Shown here: positions 1 to 8,690 of the stretch, one piece after another | Numbering within the stretch: the first letter of the stretch is position 1 | Layout of the letters: every line of letters begins with the position of its first letter | Assembly (NCBI GenBank): GCA_026400355.1 | Contig: JAPLPE010000036.1 | Coordinates: 62,001-126,000 of the forward strand | Source: Rhodobacterales bacterium | GTDB lineage: Bacteria; Pseudomonadota; Alphaproteobacteria; Rhodobacterales; Rhodobacteraceae | Direction of reading: 5' to 3' | Length of the DNA: 64,000 bases | Notes under the pieces: generated by a model | Seen by the model: only the letters and a program-made list of their open reading frames with translations | Databases searched by the model: none | What the model was told of the DNA's origin: nothing | Program-made: the position numbers and the translations under genes

Positions 1-127
1 CCCAGTAGCGTTCTTCGACCAGTTCAACCTCGATCCGCTTTTCGGCAAGCGACAGACGGACCTTCCGGCAGAAGGGCGACAGGGGGAAATGATAGAGGCG
101 GTTCGTGGTGGTGCGTTCGGGTTGCAT
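1..127 (-). CDS. Glutathione S-transferase family protein (N-terminal part only)
   Basis: The minus-strand frame opens with ATG at 127 and runs off the left edge, so only the first 42 residues are visible. They read as the first beta-alpha unit of a thioredoxin-fold GST N-terminal domain: LYHFPLSPFCRKVRLSLAEK at residues 12-31, where the SPFCRKVR segment is the typical active-site turn with a Cys in place of the GSH-activating Ser/Tyr. Proteins of this family conjugate or reduce substrates with glutathione in the cytoplasm; the specific substrate cannot be told from this fragment. It lies 74 bp downstream of mtgA on the same strand. Confidence 0.75.
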   Translation of the reverse strand, partial: MQPERTTTNRLYHFPLSPFCRKVRLSLAEKRIEVELVEERYW

Positions 128-201
128 GGCGTTTCAATGCCGCATGAGACGGGCGGATTCAATGGGGGCCAGCGGCCTGCCGGGCAGGGCTGGCAGACGG
201 G

Positions 202-915
202 TCACGGTTGGAAACAGGCCGCGCGGCCATCGGCGTCGATCGTGGCGGCCCCGTCGGCAATCTGCGATGCGCGGCGGCGGACATAATCGGACGGGTTTGA
301 GGCCGAGCGGTTCTTGGGATCGGGCAGGATCGCAGCAAGGCGGGCGGACTGTGTGGCTGACAGGTCCGCTGCGGGAATCCCGAAGTAGTATTGCGACGCC
401 GCCTCGATGCCAAAGACGCCTTCGCCGAATTCGGCGATGTTGAGATAGACTTCAAGGATGCGGCGCTTGGTCCAGACGGCCTCCATCACCGGCGTGATTG
501 CTGCCTCGACCGCTTTGCGGACCCAGCTTCGGCCCTGCCAGAGAAAGACGTTCTTGACGACCTGCTGGCTGATCGTTGATGCGCCACGGGCCGCGCCCGC
601 ATCCATCGCGGCGCGGATCGCGTTCACGTCAAGGCCCCAGTGGTTGCAGAAATTGGCATCTTCGGCGGCCACGGCAGAGCGGGCCATCACGGGGGCCACG
701 TCCGATAGGGGCACCCATTCCTGTTCGACCCCACCAAGGCGGCGGCCCTCGGCGAACATGTAGGGGGTTGTGGGCGGATTTACGAATGTGAACAGGCCAA
801 TGGCCAGCAGCAAGGCACCGATCACCGCAAGCATCCCCCAGAGCAGCCAGCGCAATACCGTCCGGATCGGGCGTCGTGCCGGAGGAGGAGGGGATTTCTT
901 GCTGCGTTTTGCCAT
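202..915 (-). CDS. mtgA: Monofunctional biosynthetic peptidoglycan transglycosylase
   Basis: A 237-residue GT51-type glycosyltransferase that polymerises lipid II into glycan strands at the outer face of the inner membrane. After a basic, proline-rich N-terminus there is one membrane anchor (about residues 20-45). The family motifs follow in order: AAEDANFCNHWG carrying the catalytic Glu, GASTISQQVVKN, and RRILEVYLNIAEFGEGVFGI. The frame stays open to 1002, but the extra 29 residues look non-native; I chose the ATG at 915 (MAKRSKK), with another ATG at 930 possible. Length is normal for MtgA. There is no class A PBP transpeptidase domain, so it is the stand-alone form. Confidence 0.92.
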   Translation of the reverse strand: MAKRSKKSPPPPARRPIRTVLRWLLWGMLAVIGALLLAIGLFTFVNPPTTPYMFAEGRRLGGVEQEWVPLSDVAPVMARSAVAAEDANFCNHWGLDVNAIRAAMDAGAARGASTISQQVVKNVFLWQGRSWVRKAVEAAITPVMEAVWTKRRILEVYLNIAEFGEGVFGIEAASQYYFGIPAADLSATQSARLAAILPDPKNRSASNPSDYVRRRASQIADGAATIDADGRAACFQP

Positions 916-1052
916 CGCGTCATAAGCCATCGAAGCCGCAACAGGGTCAAGACGGGGGCAGATCGGCACCGTCCGGGCGTGGCGCGGCGGGCGCAATGGC
1001 AAAGGCCCGCAGCATGTGCCACGAGCCTTTGGGCGTGATTATCGCGCTGCGA

Positions 1053-1550
1053 TCAGGCGGCAGGCGTTTCCAGCAGGGCGCGCAGCTGCGCTTCCTGTTC
1101 ATTGGTGAGCGAGGTCTGCATGACCCGGCCCTTGGCCTTGAACTCGCCCAGGCCGGCCAGAACCTTGTCGCCCGTCATCTTGCGTACCAGAACGCAGACG
1201 GCTGCGCCGCCTTCTTTCAGGGTCGAGCCGATTTCCTTCATGAACTTGTCTTCGATGCCGACGTCCGACAGCTTGCCCGACAGCGCGCCGGTGCCGGCGC
1301 CAACGGCCATGCCCAGAAGCGGGTTGAGGAACAGGAGGCCGATCAGACCGCCCCAGAACGTACCACCGACTGCGCCCACGGCAGTCAGGTTCACGGCCTG
1401 ATGCAGGGCCACCTTGCCATCCGCAGACTTGGTGACAACGACGGCGTCTTCCATCTCGATCAGGTATTCTTTCTGAAGCTTGACCAGAGCCGCACGTAGT
1501 TCAAATGCGGTTGCTTCGTCGTCAAAGCCAACAATCATAAGATCGGACAT
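1053..1550 (-). CDS. DUF1269 domain-containing membrane-associated protein
   Basis: A 165-residue protein with the DUF1269 layout: an N-terminal MIVGFDDEATAFELRAALVKL segment, a central glycine-rich hydrophobic hairpin at about residues 58-95 (VGGTFWGGLIGLLFLNPLLG, then MAVGAGTGALSGKLSD), and a C-terminal half containing DKFMKEIGSTLKEGGAAVCV. The family has no defined biochemical role; the hairpin suggests membrane association. It ends 138 bp from the mtgA start on the same strand and is read away from the divergent gene at 1773. The ATG at 1550 is the only reasonable start. Confidence 0.85.
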   Translation of the reverse strand: MSDLMIVGFDDEATAFELRAALVKLQKEYLIEMEDAVVVTKSADGKVALHQAVNLTAVGAVGGTFWGGLIGLLFLNPLLGMAVGAGTGALSGKLSDVGIEDKFMKEIGSTLKEGGAAVCVLVRKMTGDKVLAGLGEFKAKGRVMQTSLTNEQEAQLRALLETPAA

Positions 1551-1772
1551 TCAAAATCTCCACTACTTGACCAGCCCGCGTCTTGCGGGTGCGGTTGCTA
1601 CATGGCCCAATTGCGTGACGGGAACAAGATGGTATTGCCCGGTCCGGGCAGCCTGCCAGGCCTGATCCCGACTAGGTTAGATCGTCAGACGTGCCGCCGA
1701 AAGATTGAGGCAGGTCAATGCGTGGGGGTTGCGGAACGGTCATCCTGCACTGAACAATCATGGAGTCCCGTT

Positions 1773-2279
1773 ATGCAAACCAACCGAATCCCCGACTATG
1801 ACGACAGCGTGAACCTGACCGGCTGCTGCGCCCGGTTCAATGCCGCAGGCTGGGACGATCAGGTTCTGCATTTCAAGGACAAGCTTTTTGTCCGCGCGAC
1901 GACTGTCAGTCTGGCCCATGTGCCGCTGAACATGGGCAAAGTGTTCACCCGGGTTCTGGAACATATCGCCAAGGCTGACGCGCAGGACGCGCACCAGATT
2001 CTGGTGATGAGCCGCGCACTTTCGGCCTTTCAGGACGAACACCTGTTCGCCGTGACCAAACCCGTTCCAGGCGAAGAGATGACAACGCTCAGCGGAGACT
2101 TTGTCACCAAGGTCTTTGAAGGCCCCTACAGCGCCGTGGGTCAGTGGCACAAGGATATGCTGTCGCTTGCCAAGGCCATGGGCAAGCCGGCAAAGTCAGT
2201 GGCCTTCTACTATACCACCTGCCCGAAATGCGCCAATGTCTATGGCCACAACCCCGTCGTGGGGCTGGTCGAGACCTGA
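1773..2279 (+). CDS. Conserved cytoplasmic protein, hydrolase-annotated family in alphaproteobacteria
   Basis: A 168-residue soluble protein starting at ATG 1773, which is preceded by a GGAG ribosome-binding site about 8 bases upstream; the open frame extends further left but that part has no ribosome-binding site and unlikely composition. It contains NLTGCCARFN near the N-terminus and a late YYTTCPKCANVYGHNPV segment, giving four cysteines in two CC/CxxC groups that could bind a metal. I recognise it as a conserved alphaproteobacterial family usually labelled only 'hydrolase', but see no classical hydrolase triad. No signal peptide. It is followed by the DUF4342 gene on the same strand, 58 bp away. 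Confidence 0.7.
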   Translation: MQTNRIPDYDDSVNLTGCCARFNAAGWDDQVLHFKDKLFVRATTVSLAHVPLNMGKVFTRVLEHIAKADAQDAHQILVMSRALSAFQDEHLFAVTKPVPGEEMTTLSGDFVTKVFEGPYSAVGQWHKDMLSLAKAMGKPAKSVAFYYTTCPKCANVYGHNPVVGLVET

Positions 2280-2337
2280 GACCGCGCAGGCATGATTTCC
2301 GTTCGTCCCGTCGAAACATCAGCAATGGAGAAACGCC

Positions 2338-2694
2338 ATGAGTAACGAAGCCGGCAAGTCGACAGATGAGGACAAGACTGCCAAACACAACAAGACGATC
2401 TTTGAAGAGATCGAGGTCGCGGGCAGTCAGGTCATTGATCAGGTCAAGGCGATCATCAACGAAGGCAACGTGCGCCGGATCAAGCTGTCGGATCAGGACG
2501 GCGATTTTGCCGTCGAACTGCCGATGACGATGGGAGTGATCGCGGGCGGAGCGATAGTGCTGGCGGCCCCCTGGCTTGCCATTCTTGGGGTGGTCGCGGG
2601 GATGATCACGAAGGTCAAGATTGTGGTCGAGCGTGGCGCGGCCAATGCCCCCGCCGAGGAAGCAGCCAAACCTGTCGACCCGCCTGTGGATTGA
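2338..2694 (+). CDS. DUF4342 domain-containing protein
   Basis: A 118-residue protein with a charged N-terminal region, then the DUF4342 core: EEIEVAGSQVIDQVKAIINEGN at about residues 23-44, RRIKLSDQDGDFAVELPMTMGV, and one hydrophobic stretch around residues 66-92 that could be a membrane segment. The tail is acidic and proline/alanine-rich. Function of the family is unknown; it has been noted next to stress genes. The start has a GGAG site 7 bases upstream (cggagaaacgcc before ATG). It faces gltB tail to tail, with the hairpin at 2701-2729 between them. Confidence 0.8.
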   Translation: MSNEAGKSTDEDKTAKHNKTIFEEIEVAGSQVIDQVKAIINEGNVRRIKLSDQDGDFAVELPMTMGVIAGGAIVLAAPWLAILGVVAGMITKVKIVVERGAANAPAEEAAKPVDPPVD

Positions 2695-2700
2695 GACAAA

Positions 2701-2729
2701 AGCCCCAAAGGTTGCGCACCTTTGGGGCT
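2701..2729. terminator. Bidirectional terminator between DUF4342 and gltB
   Basis: A perfect 12-bp stem, AGCCCCAAAGGT paired with ACCTTTGGGGCT, closes a 5-base loop. It sits exactly between two convergent genes, 6 bases after the DUF4342 stop and 7 bases before the gltB stop. There is no long T-run on either side, so efficient termination is inferred from the stem and position. Confidence 0.75.
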
Positions 2730-2736
2730 CTCCCGT

Positions 2737-5700
2737 CTATTCCGCCGGAACGGCCTTAGCCTCAAGGGCGAGCGGATGCTTGAGGTGCACCAGCATTTCC
2801 CTGGGACAGACCTGCACGAAATGCGGCAGCGCCTCGTCCCATTCGGACAGGATCTCGGCACCTTTCCGGCTTCCGGTTTCGTCGACATGGCGTTCGATCA
2901 AGGTTTTCAGCTCATCTTCCCAATGGGCGACTGTGATCTGGCAGGTCACGATGCTTTCATGGTTCATCAGACCCTGTGCGCGGCCGTGGGGATCGTAAAG
3001 ATAGGCCATCCCGCCGGTCATGCCCGCGCCAAAGTTAGCGCCGATGGACCCAAGGATCACCGCGACGCCGCCTGTCATGTATTCGCAGCCGTTCGACCCG
3101 CAGCCTTCGATCACCACCTTCGCGCCCGAGTTGCGGACCGCAAACCGTTCCCCGGCCCGCCCGGCGGCAAAGAGATAGCCGTCGGTTGCGCCATAAAGGA
3201 CCGTGTTCCCGATGATCGTGTTTTCCGACGCGACGAGCGGGCTGGCCATGTGCGGCCGCACCACGATGGTGCCGCCCGACAGGCCCTTGCCGACATAGTC
3301 GTTGGCATCGCCCGAGACTTCGATCTTGAGCCCCGGTGCCGCGAAGGCGCCCAACGACTGCCCGGCAGACCCCGTCAGCTTGACCGTCAGATGGTCGGGC
3401 TGGAGCGAATTGCGCATCCCGAACTTCTGCACGATGTGGCTGCTGGTCCGCGTCCCGATGGTCCGCAGCGTATTCTGCACAGCATATTGCAGCTGCATCT
3501 TTTCGCCGTCGTTCAGGAAACGGGCGGCATCCTTCACGATCTCTGCATCCAGAGTGTCGGGCACCATGTTGCGCGGCTTGTTGCGGTCGTACTTGATCAC
3601 CCCCGCACTATCGACGCTGATGAGCAGCGGGTTAAGGTCGAGGTCGTCAAGCTCTGCCGCGCCGCGCGACACCTGCGTCAGCAGGTCCGCACGCCCGATA
3701 ATGTCGTCCATCGATCGGGCCCCGATGCTTGCCAGAATCTCGCGGACTTCGGTGGCATAGAAAGTGATGAGGTTCACCACCTTGTCAGCCGTGCCGGTGA
3801 ACTTGGCGCGCAGTGCCTCGTTCTGGGTGCAGACGCCGACCGGGCAGGTGTTGCTCTGGCACTGGCGCACCATGATGCAGCCCATCGCGATGAGCGCGGC
3901 AGTACCGATGCCGTACTCCTCGGCCCCCATCATCGCAGCCATGATGATGTCGCGCCCGGTGCGCAGCCCGCCGTCCGTGCGCAGCGTCACCCGCTCGCGC
4001 AGGTTGTTCATGGCCAACACCTGATGCGCCTCGGTCAGACCCATTTCCCAGGGCAGGCCCGCATACTTGATCGACGTCGCCGGAGAGGCGCCGGTGCCGC
4101 CGTTGTGGCCCGAGATCAGGATCACGTCGGCCTTCGCCTTGGCCACGCCCGCCGCAATCGTGCCGACGCCCGAAGACGAAACGAGCTTTACCGTGACCTT
4201 GGCGCGCGGGTTGATCTGCTTCAGGTCATAGATAAGTTGGGCCAGGTCCTCGATCGAGTAGATGTCGTGGTGCGGCGGTGGCGAGATAAGCGTCACGCCC
4301 GGTGTCGAATGACGCAGGCGCGCGATCAGTGCTGTAACCTTCATGCCGGGCAACTGCCCGCCTTCGCCGGGCTTGGCGCCTTGCGCCACCTTGATCTCGA
4401 GCTCTTCACAGGCGTTCAGGTATTCGGCGGTAACACCGAACCGGCCCGATGCCACCTGCTTGATCTTGGCAGACGGGTTGTCACCGTTCGGTTCGGGGTG
4501 GAAATGCGCGGGGTCTTCGCCGCCTTCACCACTGTCCGACTTGGCTCCGATCCGGTTCATTGCAACGTTCAGGGTCTTGTGCGCCTCGGGCGACAACGCA
4601 CCAAGCGACATGCCCGGCGTCACGAACCGCTTGCGGATCGAGGTGATGCTTTCCACCTGTTCGATGGGAATGGGGTTCCCCATCGGCTTGATCGCCAGAA
4701 GATCGCGCAGATGGATCGGCGGGTTGGCCTGCATCGCGCGTGAATACTGCATCCAAAGCTCATAGGACGCGCGGTCGCAGGCGGTTTGCAGCATGTGCAT
4801 CGACTGCGCTTCCCAGGCGTGCTTTTCCCCCGAACGGCGGGCCTTGTAGAAGCCGCCGATTGGCAGAACGTCAGTACCGCCCTTCCAGCCCTTGGCATGT
4901 ACCTGTTCCAGCTTGTGCTGGATGCCGATCACGCCAATGCCCGAAATGCGGCTGTGCATACCGGGGAAGTATTCGGCACACATCGCACGGGACAGGCCCA
5001 CGGCCTCAAAGTTCAGGCCGCCACGATAGGACGAGATGACCGAGATGCCCATCTTGGACATGATCTTAAGCAGGCCCGCGTCGATGGCGGCGCGGTAGCG
5101 GCGCATCGCATCGGTCAGCGTTCCTTCGATCAGGCCACGGTTCACGCGGTCTGCGATGGAATCCTGCGCCAGATAGGCGTTCACCGTCGTCGCGCCCGAG
5201 GAAATGAGCACGGCAAAGTAATGCGGGTCAATACACTCCGCCGACCGCACGTTGACCGATGTGAAGGTCCGCAGCCCCTTGCGCGTGAGCCAGCTATGCA
5301 CCGCACTGGTGGCAAGGATCATCGGCATCGGGATCTTGTCTTCATCCTGATGTTGATCCGTCAGCACGATATGCCCGGCACCGGACCGCACGGCATCTTC
5401 GGCCTCGGCCCGGATACGTTCCAGACCCCGGCGCAGCGCGTCATGTCCTGTCGCAAAGGTGCAGTCGATCATGGCGACATGGCCACCGAACTGCTGCACC
5501 ATCACGTCGAATTCGGCGTTGGCGATGAAGGGGCTCTCCAACACAAGGATTTCGGTCTGCGAGGAATCTTCGTCCAGCACGTTCTTGAGGTTGCCGAACC
5601 GCGTTTTCAGCGACATGACACGCGCTTCGCGCAGGGAGTCGATTGGCGGGTTGGTGACCTGGCTGAAGTTCTGGCGGAAGAAATGCGACAGCGGGCGGTA

Positions 5701-7269
5701 CTGCTGGGACAGAACCGCAGCGGGCGTGTCATCGCCCATCGATGCGACCATTTCCTTGCCATCCTCGGCCATGGGCGCCAGGACCTGTTCCAGTTCTTCG
5801 ATCGAATAGCCCGCAGCGATCTGCCGCTTGCGAAGTTCGGCTCCGGTGAACATGTACTTTTCCGGCACATCGCGCAGCAGCGCGTTCAGATCGACAACCT
5901 TTTGGATCCAGTCGCCAAAGGGCTGGGCGGCGGCGAGTCTGTTCTTGAGGTCGGCGTCGTGGTAGAGTTTGCCTTCGGACATATCGACGGCAATCATCTG
6001 CCCCGGCCCGAGCGCGCCTTTCTGCACAACGGTGCGTTCGTCCACGGGAACCATCCCGGCCTCGGACCCTGCGATCAGCAGGCCATCGCCCGTCACGACG
6101 TAGCGCATCGGGCGCAGACCGTTGCGGTCAAGCCCGCCGCAGACCCAGCGGCCATCTGTCATCGCCAGAGCGGCAGGGCCGTCCCAGGGCTCCATGACCG
6201 AGTTGCAATAGGCATACATGTCCTGCCACGCCCTGGGCATTTCGCCGGTCATCTTGGACCAGGCCTCGGGCACAAGGATCGTCTTGGCCATCGGGGCAGA
6301 ACGCCCGGCACGGACCATTGCCTCGAACACCGCGTCCAGCGCGCCCGAATCCGATGTGCCAGACGGGATGATCGGCTTGATGTCCTCGGCCATTTCTCCG
6401 AACGTGTCCGACGACATGCGGATTTCGTGCGACTTCATCCAGTTGACGTTGCCCTTGAGCGTGTTGATCTCGCCGTTGTGGGCGAGCATGCGGAACGGCT
6501 GCGCCAAGGACCACTGCGGGAAGGTGTTGGTCGAATAGCGCTGGTGGTAGATTGCAAAGGCGCTTTCGAACCGTTCGTCCATCAGGTCGGGATAGAACAC
6601 GGCTACCTGTTCAGCCAGCATCATCCCCTTGTAGATGATCGACCTGCACGAAAGCGAAGCGAGGTACAGCCCCGGGATCTGCGCGGTTATCGCCGCCTTC
6701 TCGATCCGGCGGCGGATGATGTAGAGTTCGCGTTCGAAATCTTCCTCATCCAGATCCTTGTCGCAGCGGATCAGGATCTGTTCGATCTCGGGCCGGGTTG
6801 CATTGGCCTTGTCGCCCAGAACGGTTACGTTAACCGGCACATGCCGCCAGCCATAAATATAGTGGCCCATCCGCAGAACTTCGGATTCAACGATGGTCCT
6901 GCAGCGTTCCTGCGCGCCGAAATCCGTGCGCGGCAAGAACACCTGACCAACCGCGATCAGTTTTTCCGTATGGGGTTCGTGGCCGGTACGGCGGACCTGA
7001 TCGTAGAAGAACTTGACGGGAATCTGCACATGAATGCCCGCGCCGTCGCCCGTCTTGCCATCGGCATCGACCGCGCCCCGGTGCCAGACGGCCTGCAGCG
7101 CCTTGATCCCCATTTCGACCACGCCCCGCGACGGTGTCCCGTCGATGGACACGACAAGCCCCACCCCGCAGGAGGAATGTTCATCCTCGGCGCGGTACAT
7201 GCTGTTCTCTGACATCCACTGACGCTTCGCTACCTCAGTCGCGACCCAGTCTTCGTCATATGTAGTCAT
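2737..7269 (-). CDS. gltB: Glutamate synthase (NADPH) large subunit
   Basis: The 1510-residue alpha subunit of NADPH-GOGAT, which makes two glutamates from glutamine and 2-oxoglutarate. The N-terminal glutaminase (class II GATase) needs Cys as its mature first residue; HSSCGVGL is present with Cys34, implying cleavage of a 33-residue propeptide. The central region and the FMN-binding synthase domain follow, with GEGGEDPAHFHPEPNGDN, SGHNGGTGASP and the 3Fe-4S cysteines in CIMVRQCQSNTCPVGVCTQ. The C-terminal GXGXG beta-helix repeats are seen (GLSGGTIVVRP, GGVAVILGSIGANFGAG). Full length. It is the last gene of the minus-strand block gltD, three secreted proteins, gltB. Confidence 0.97.
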   Translation of the reverse strand: MTTYDEDWVATEVAKRQWMSENSMYRAEDEHSSCGVGLVVSIDGTPSRGVVEMGIKALQAVWHRGAVDADGKTGDGAGIHVQIPVKFFYDQVRRTGHEPHTEKLIAVGQVFLPRTDFGAQERCRTIVESEVLRMGHYIYGWRHVPVNVTVLGDKANATRPEIEQILIRCDKDLDEEDFERELYIIRRRIEKAAITAQIPGLYLASLSCRSIIYKGMMLAEQVAVFYPDLMDERFESAFAIYHQRYSTNTFPQWSLAQPFRMLAHNGEINTLKGNVNWMKSHEIRMSSDTFGEMAEDIKPIIPSGTSDSGALDAVFEAMVRAGRSAPMAKTILVPEAWSKMTGEMPRAWQDMYAYCNSVMEPWDGPAALAMTDGRWVCGGLDRNGLRPMRYVVTGDGLLIAGSEAGMVPVDERTVVQKGALGPGQMIAVDMSEGKLYHDADLKNRLAAAQPFGDWIQKVVDLNALLRDVPEKYMFTGAELRKRQIAAGYSIEELEQVLAPMAEDGKEMVASMGDDTPAAVLSQQYRPLSHFFRQNFSQVTNPPIDSLREARVMSLKTRFGNLKNVLDEDSSQTEILVLESPFIANAEFDVMVQQFGGHVAMIDCTFATGHDALRRGLERIRAEAEDAVRSGAGHIVLTDQHQDEDKIPMPMILATSAVHSWLTRKGLRTFTSVNVRSAECIDPHYFAVLISSGATTVNAYLAQDSIADRVNRGLIEGTLTDAMRRYRAAIDAGLLKIMSKMGISVISSYRGGLNFEAVGLSRAMCAEYFPGMHSRISGIGVIGIQHKLEQVHAKGWKGGTDVLPIGGFYKARRSGEKHAWEAQSMHMLQTACDRASYELWMQYSRAMQANPPIHLRDLLAIKPMGNPIPIEQVESITSIRKRFVTPGMSLGALSPEAHKTLNVAMNRIGAKSDSGEGGEDPAHFHPEPNGDNPSAKIKQVASGRFGVTAEYLNACEELEIKVAQGAKPGEGGQLPGMKVTALIARLRHSTPGVTLISPPPHHDIYSIEDLAQLIYDLKQINPRAKVTVKLVSSSGVGTIAAGVAKAKADVILISGHNGGTGASPATSIKYAGLPWEMGLTEAHQVLAMNNLRERVTLRTDGGLRTGRDIIMAAMMGAEEYGIGTAALIAMGCIMVRQCQSNTCPVGVCTQNEALRAKFTGTADKVVNLITFYATEVREILASIGARSMDDIIGRADLLTQVSRGAAELDDLDLNPLLISVDSAGVIKYDRNKPRNMVPDTLDAEIVKDAARFLNDGEKMQLQYAVQNTLRTIGTRTSSHIVQKFGMRNSLQPDHLTVKLTGSAGQSLGAFAAPGLKIEVSGDANDYVGKGLSGGTIVVRPHMASPLVASENTIIGNTVLYGATDGYLFAAGRAGERFAVRNSGAKVVIEGCGSNGCEYMTGGVAVILGSIGANFGAGMTGGMAYLYDPHGRAQGLMNHESIVTCQITVAHWEDELKTLIERHVDETGSRKGAEILSEWDEALPHFVQVCPREMLVHLKHPLALEAKAVPAE

Positions 7270-7300
7270 GGTCAGGGCCTTTCGGTTCGCAGGTTAAAGA

Positions 7301-7963
7301 TCAGCCGGGACAACCTGTCGTAGGCTGGGTCGAGAGGAATCCGGGTTCCCCCGGAAAGATGAATTCGACCGGGGTTCCGCTGGTCGGAAAGCTTTCATTT
7401 GGCAGCGTGGTCATGCCCGGCCCGCTGAAGAAGATCCGCCATTCGCGGCTGACGTATTCAGTGCCGTTCGTGCGCCAGAGTTCGTTTCCGGCACTGTCAA
7501 GCGCACGCATCTGGTTCTGCGCCTCTTCCAGCGTGACGCCATCCACGGTCAGGGTCTGACCGGTCAGGCTTTCCTTGCCGATGAAACGGGTGACTGTGCC
7601 ATCGGCATCCGTGGTCGTGAAGTCGTAGGTATCCTCGCCATCGTCGATCAGTTGGGTCAGGGTGCCCGGATCGGCAATCTCGGGGCCAAGGGTAGAGACG
7701 ACGCCGGACAGTTGGTCGACCGTCGTCAGCCACTGATAGTCGCCGTCAATGACAGTGATGTTGTCACCGCCGTCGAGGTACAGTTCCACTACGGTCTGCT
7801 GCCCCGCAGGATCGCCTGAGCAGGTAACGAAATGTGCTACAACACAGGCATCATCCTGCGTGGTCAGATAGGCCCGGCATGTGCCCGGCAGAGCTAGTGT
7901 GGACGTATCGGCCAGGGCCGGTGCCGCAATCAATGCGCAAAGGATCGCGGAAGCGTACCTCAT
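7301..7963 (-). CDS. Secreted protein of a tandem paralogous family (copy 3 of 3)
   Basis: A 220-residue exported protein: MRYASAILCALIAAPALADT is a clear Sec signal peptide. The mature part shares a skeleton with the two genes upstream: LPGTCRAYLTTQ and HFVTCSGDPAGQQ near the N-terminus, DTYDFTTTDADGTVTRFIGK with SLTGQTLTVDGVTLEE in the middle, and EYVSREWRIFFSG then PVEFIFPGEPGFLS at the end, closing with a Cys. Even cysteine number suggests disulfides in the periplasm. The ATG at 7963 overlaps the stop of the preceding paralogue by 4 bp (ATGA), so translation is probably coupled. No function is known to me. Confidence 0.72.
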   Translation of the reverse strand: MRYASAILCALIAAPALADTSTLALPGTCRAYLTTQDDACVVAHFVTCSGDPAGQQTVVELYLDGGDNITVIDGDYQWLTTVDQLSGVVSTLGPEIADPGTLTQLIDDGEDTYDFTTTDADGTVTRFIGKESLTGQTLTVDGVTLEEAQNQMRALDSAGNELWRTNGTEYVSREWRIFFSGPGMTTLPNESFPTSGTPVEFIFPGEPGFLSTQPTTGCPG

Positions 7964-8688
7964 GGCGTCACCAAGAGGCTGGCCGGAAGGATCGACTCTT
8001 CGGGTGCCAGTTCGGAAAGGACCGAGGCGCACCCATATTTGGGATGGGACGACAGGAATCCGGCCTCGCCGGGGAAGATGAACTCCATCGGCGTATCGTC
8101 CGTCTCGAACTCGTCGTCGGGCGTGGTGATGGTCGAACGGCCGGACAGGAACATCCGCCATTCCGGGCTGATGTACTCGCGTCCTTTGGACTGCCACACC
8201 ATTGCGCCACCGGAATCATAGGCGGTGATGTCGTATTCGGTCTGAAGCAGGGTCACATCGTCGATGGTGACGCTTTCCCCGGTCAGTTTGTCCGCACCGA
8301 CAAACCGCGTGATGCCGCTTTCGGCTTCTGTCTTGAAGTCATAGGTATCGATGCCGTTCATCGTCAGGTCGGTAAAGCTCGCCCGGTCGACAGGAGCGGC
8401 TTCAAGTGTTTCCGTCCCTCCGTTCTGCAGGTCATAGCTTTCTACCCACTGGGTTTCGGCGTCGATGGCCCCGAAATAGGTTATCCCCGTGTCATTCATG
8501 TCGATGCGGCGCTGCCAGCCTTCGGGATCGCCTTCGCAGGTAAAGTGATGCGACACCGTGCAGCTTTTCGATTGCACGGTCACATAACCGGTGCAGCCTG
8601 CAGGCAGGGAAATCGTCTGGGCATTCTGTGCAAAGGCAGGCGGCGGCACCAGCACAGCAAGCGGCAGAACAAGGGCAACAAGACGCAT
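7960..8688 (-). CDS. Secreted protein of a tandem paralogous family (copy 2 of 3)
   Basis: A 242-residue exported protein with signal peptide MRLVALVLPLAVLVPPPAFA. The mature part carries the family pattern: LPAGCTGYVTVQSKSC, SHHFTCEGDPEGWQRRIDM, a DxETQWVES strand, DKLTGESVTIDDVTL, EYISPEWRMFLSG and PMEFIFPGEAGFLSSHP. It is closer to copy 1 than to copy 3. An AGGAATTGAAG site precedes the ATG at 8688, and the gene starts 2 bp after the copy-1 stop, so all three are one transcription unit. The repeated order of the same motifs in three neighbours indicates tandem duplication followed by divergence. Role unknown; envelope location inferred. Confidence 0.75.
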   Translation of the reverse strand: MRLVALVLPLAVLVPPPAFAQNAQTISLPAGCTGYVTVQSKSCTVSHHFTCEGDPEGWQRRIDMNDTGITYFGAIDAETQWVESYDLQNGGTETLEAAPVDRASFTDLTMNGIDTYDFKTEAESGITRFVGADKLTGESVTIDDVTLLQTEYDITAYDSGGAMVWQSKGREYISPEWRMFLSGRSTITTPDDEFETDDTPMEFIFPGEAGFLSSHPKYGCASVLSELAPEESILPASLLVTP

Positions 8689-8690
8689 CT

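Noticed and set aside
2722-7212. Long open frames on the plus strand opposite gltB
   Set aside because: They are shadows of the GC-rich gltB gene: low-complexity, Arg/His/Ala-rich, no family motifs, no ribosome-binding sites.
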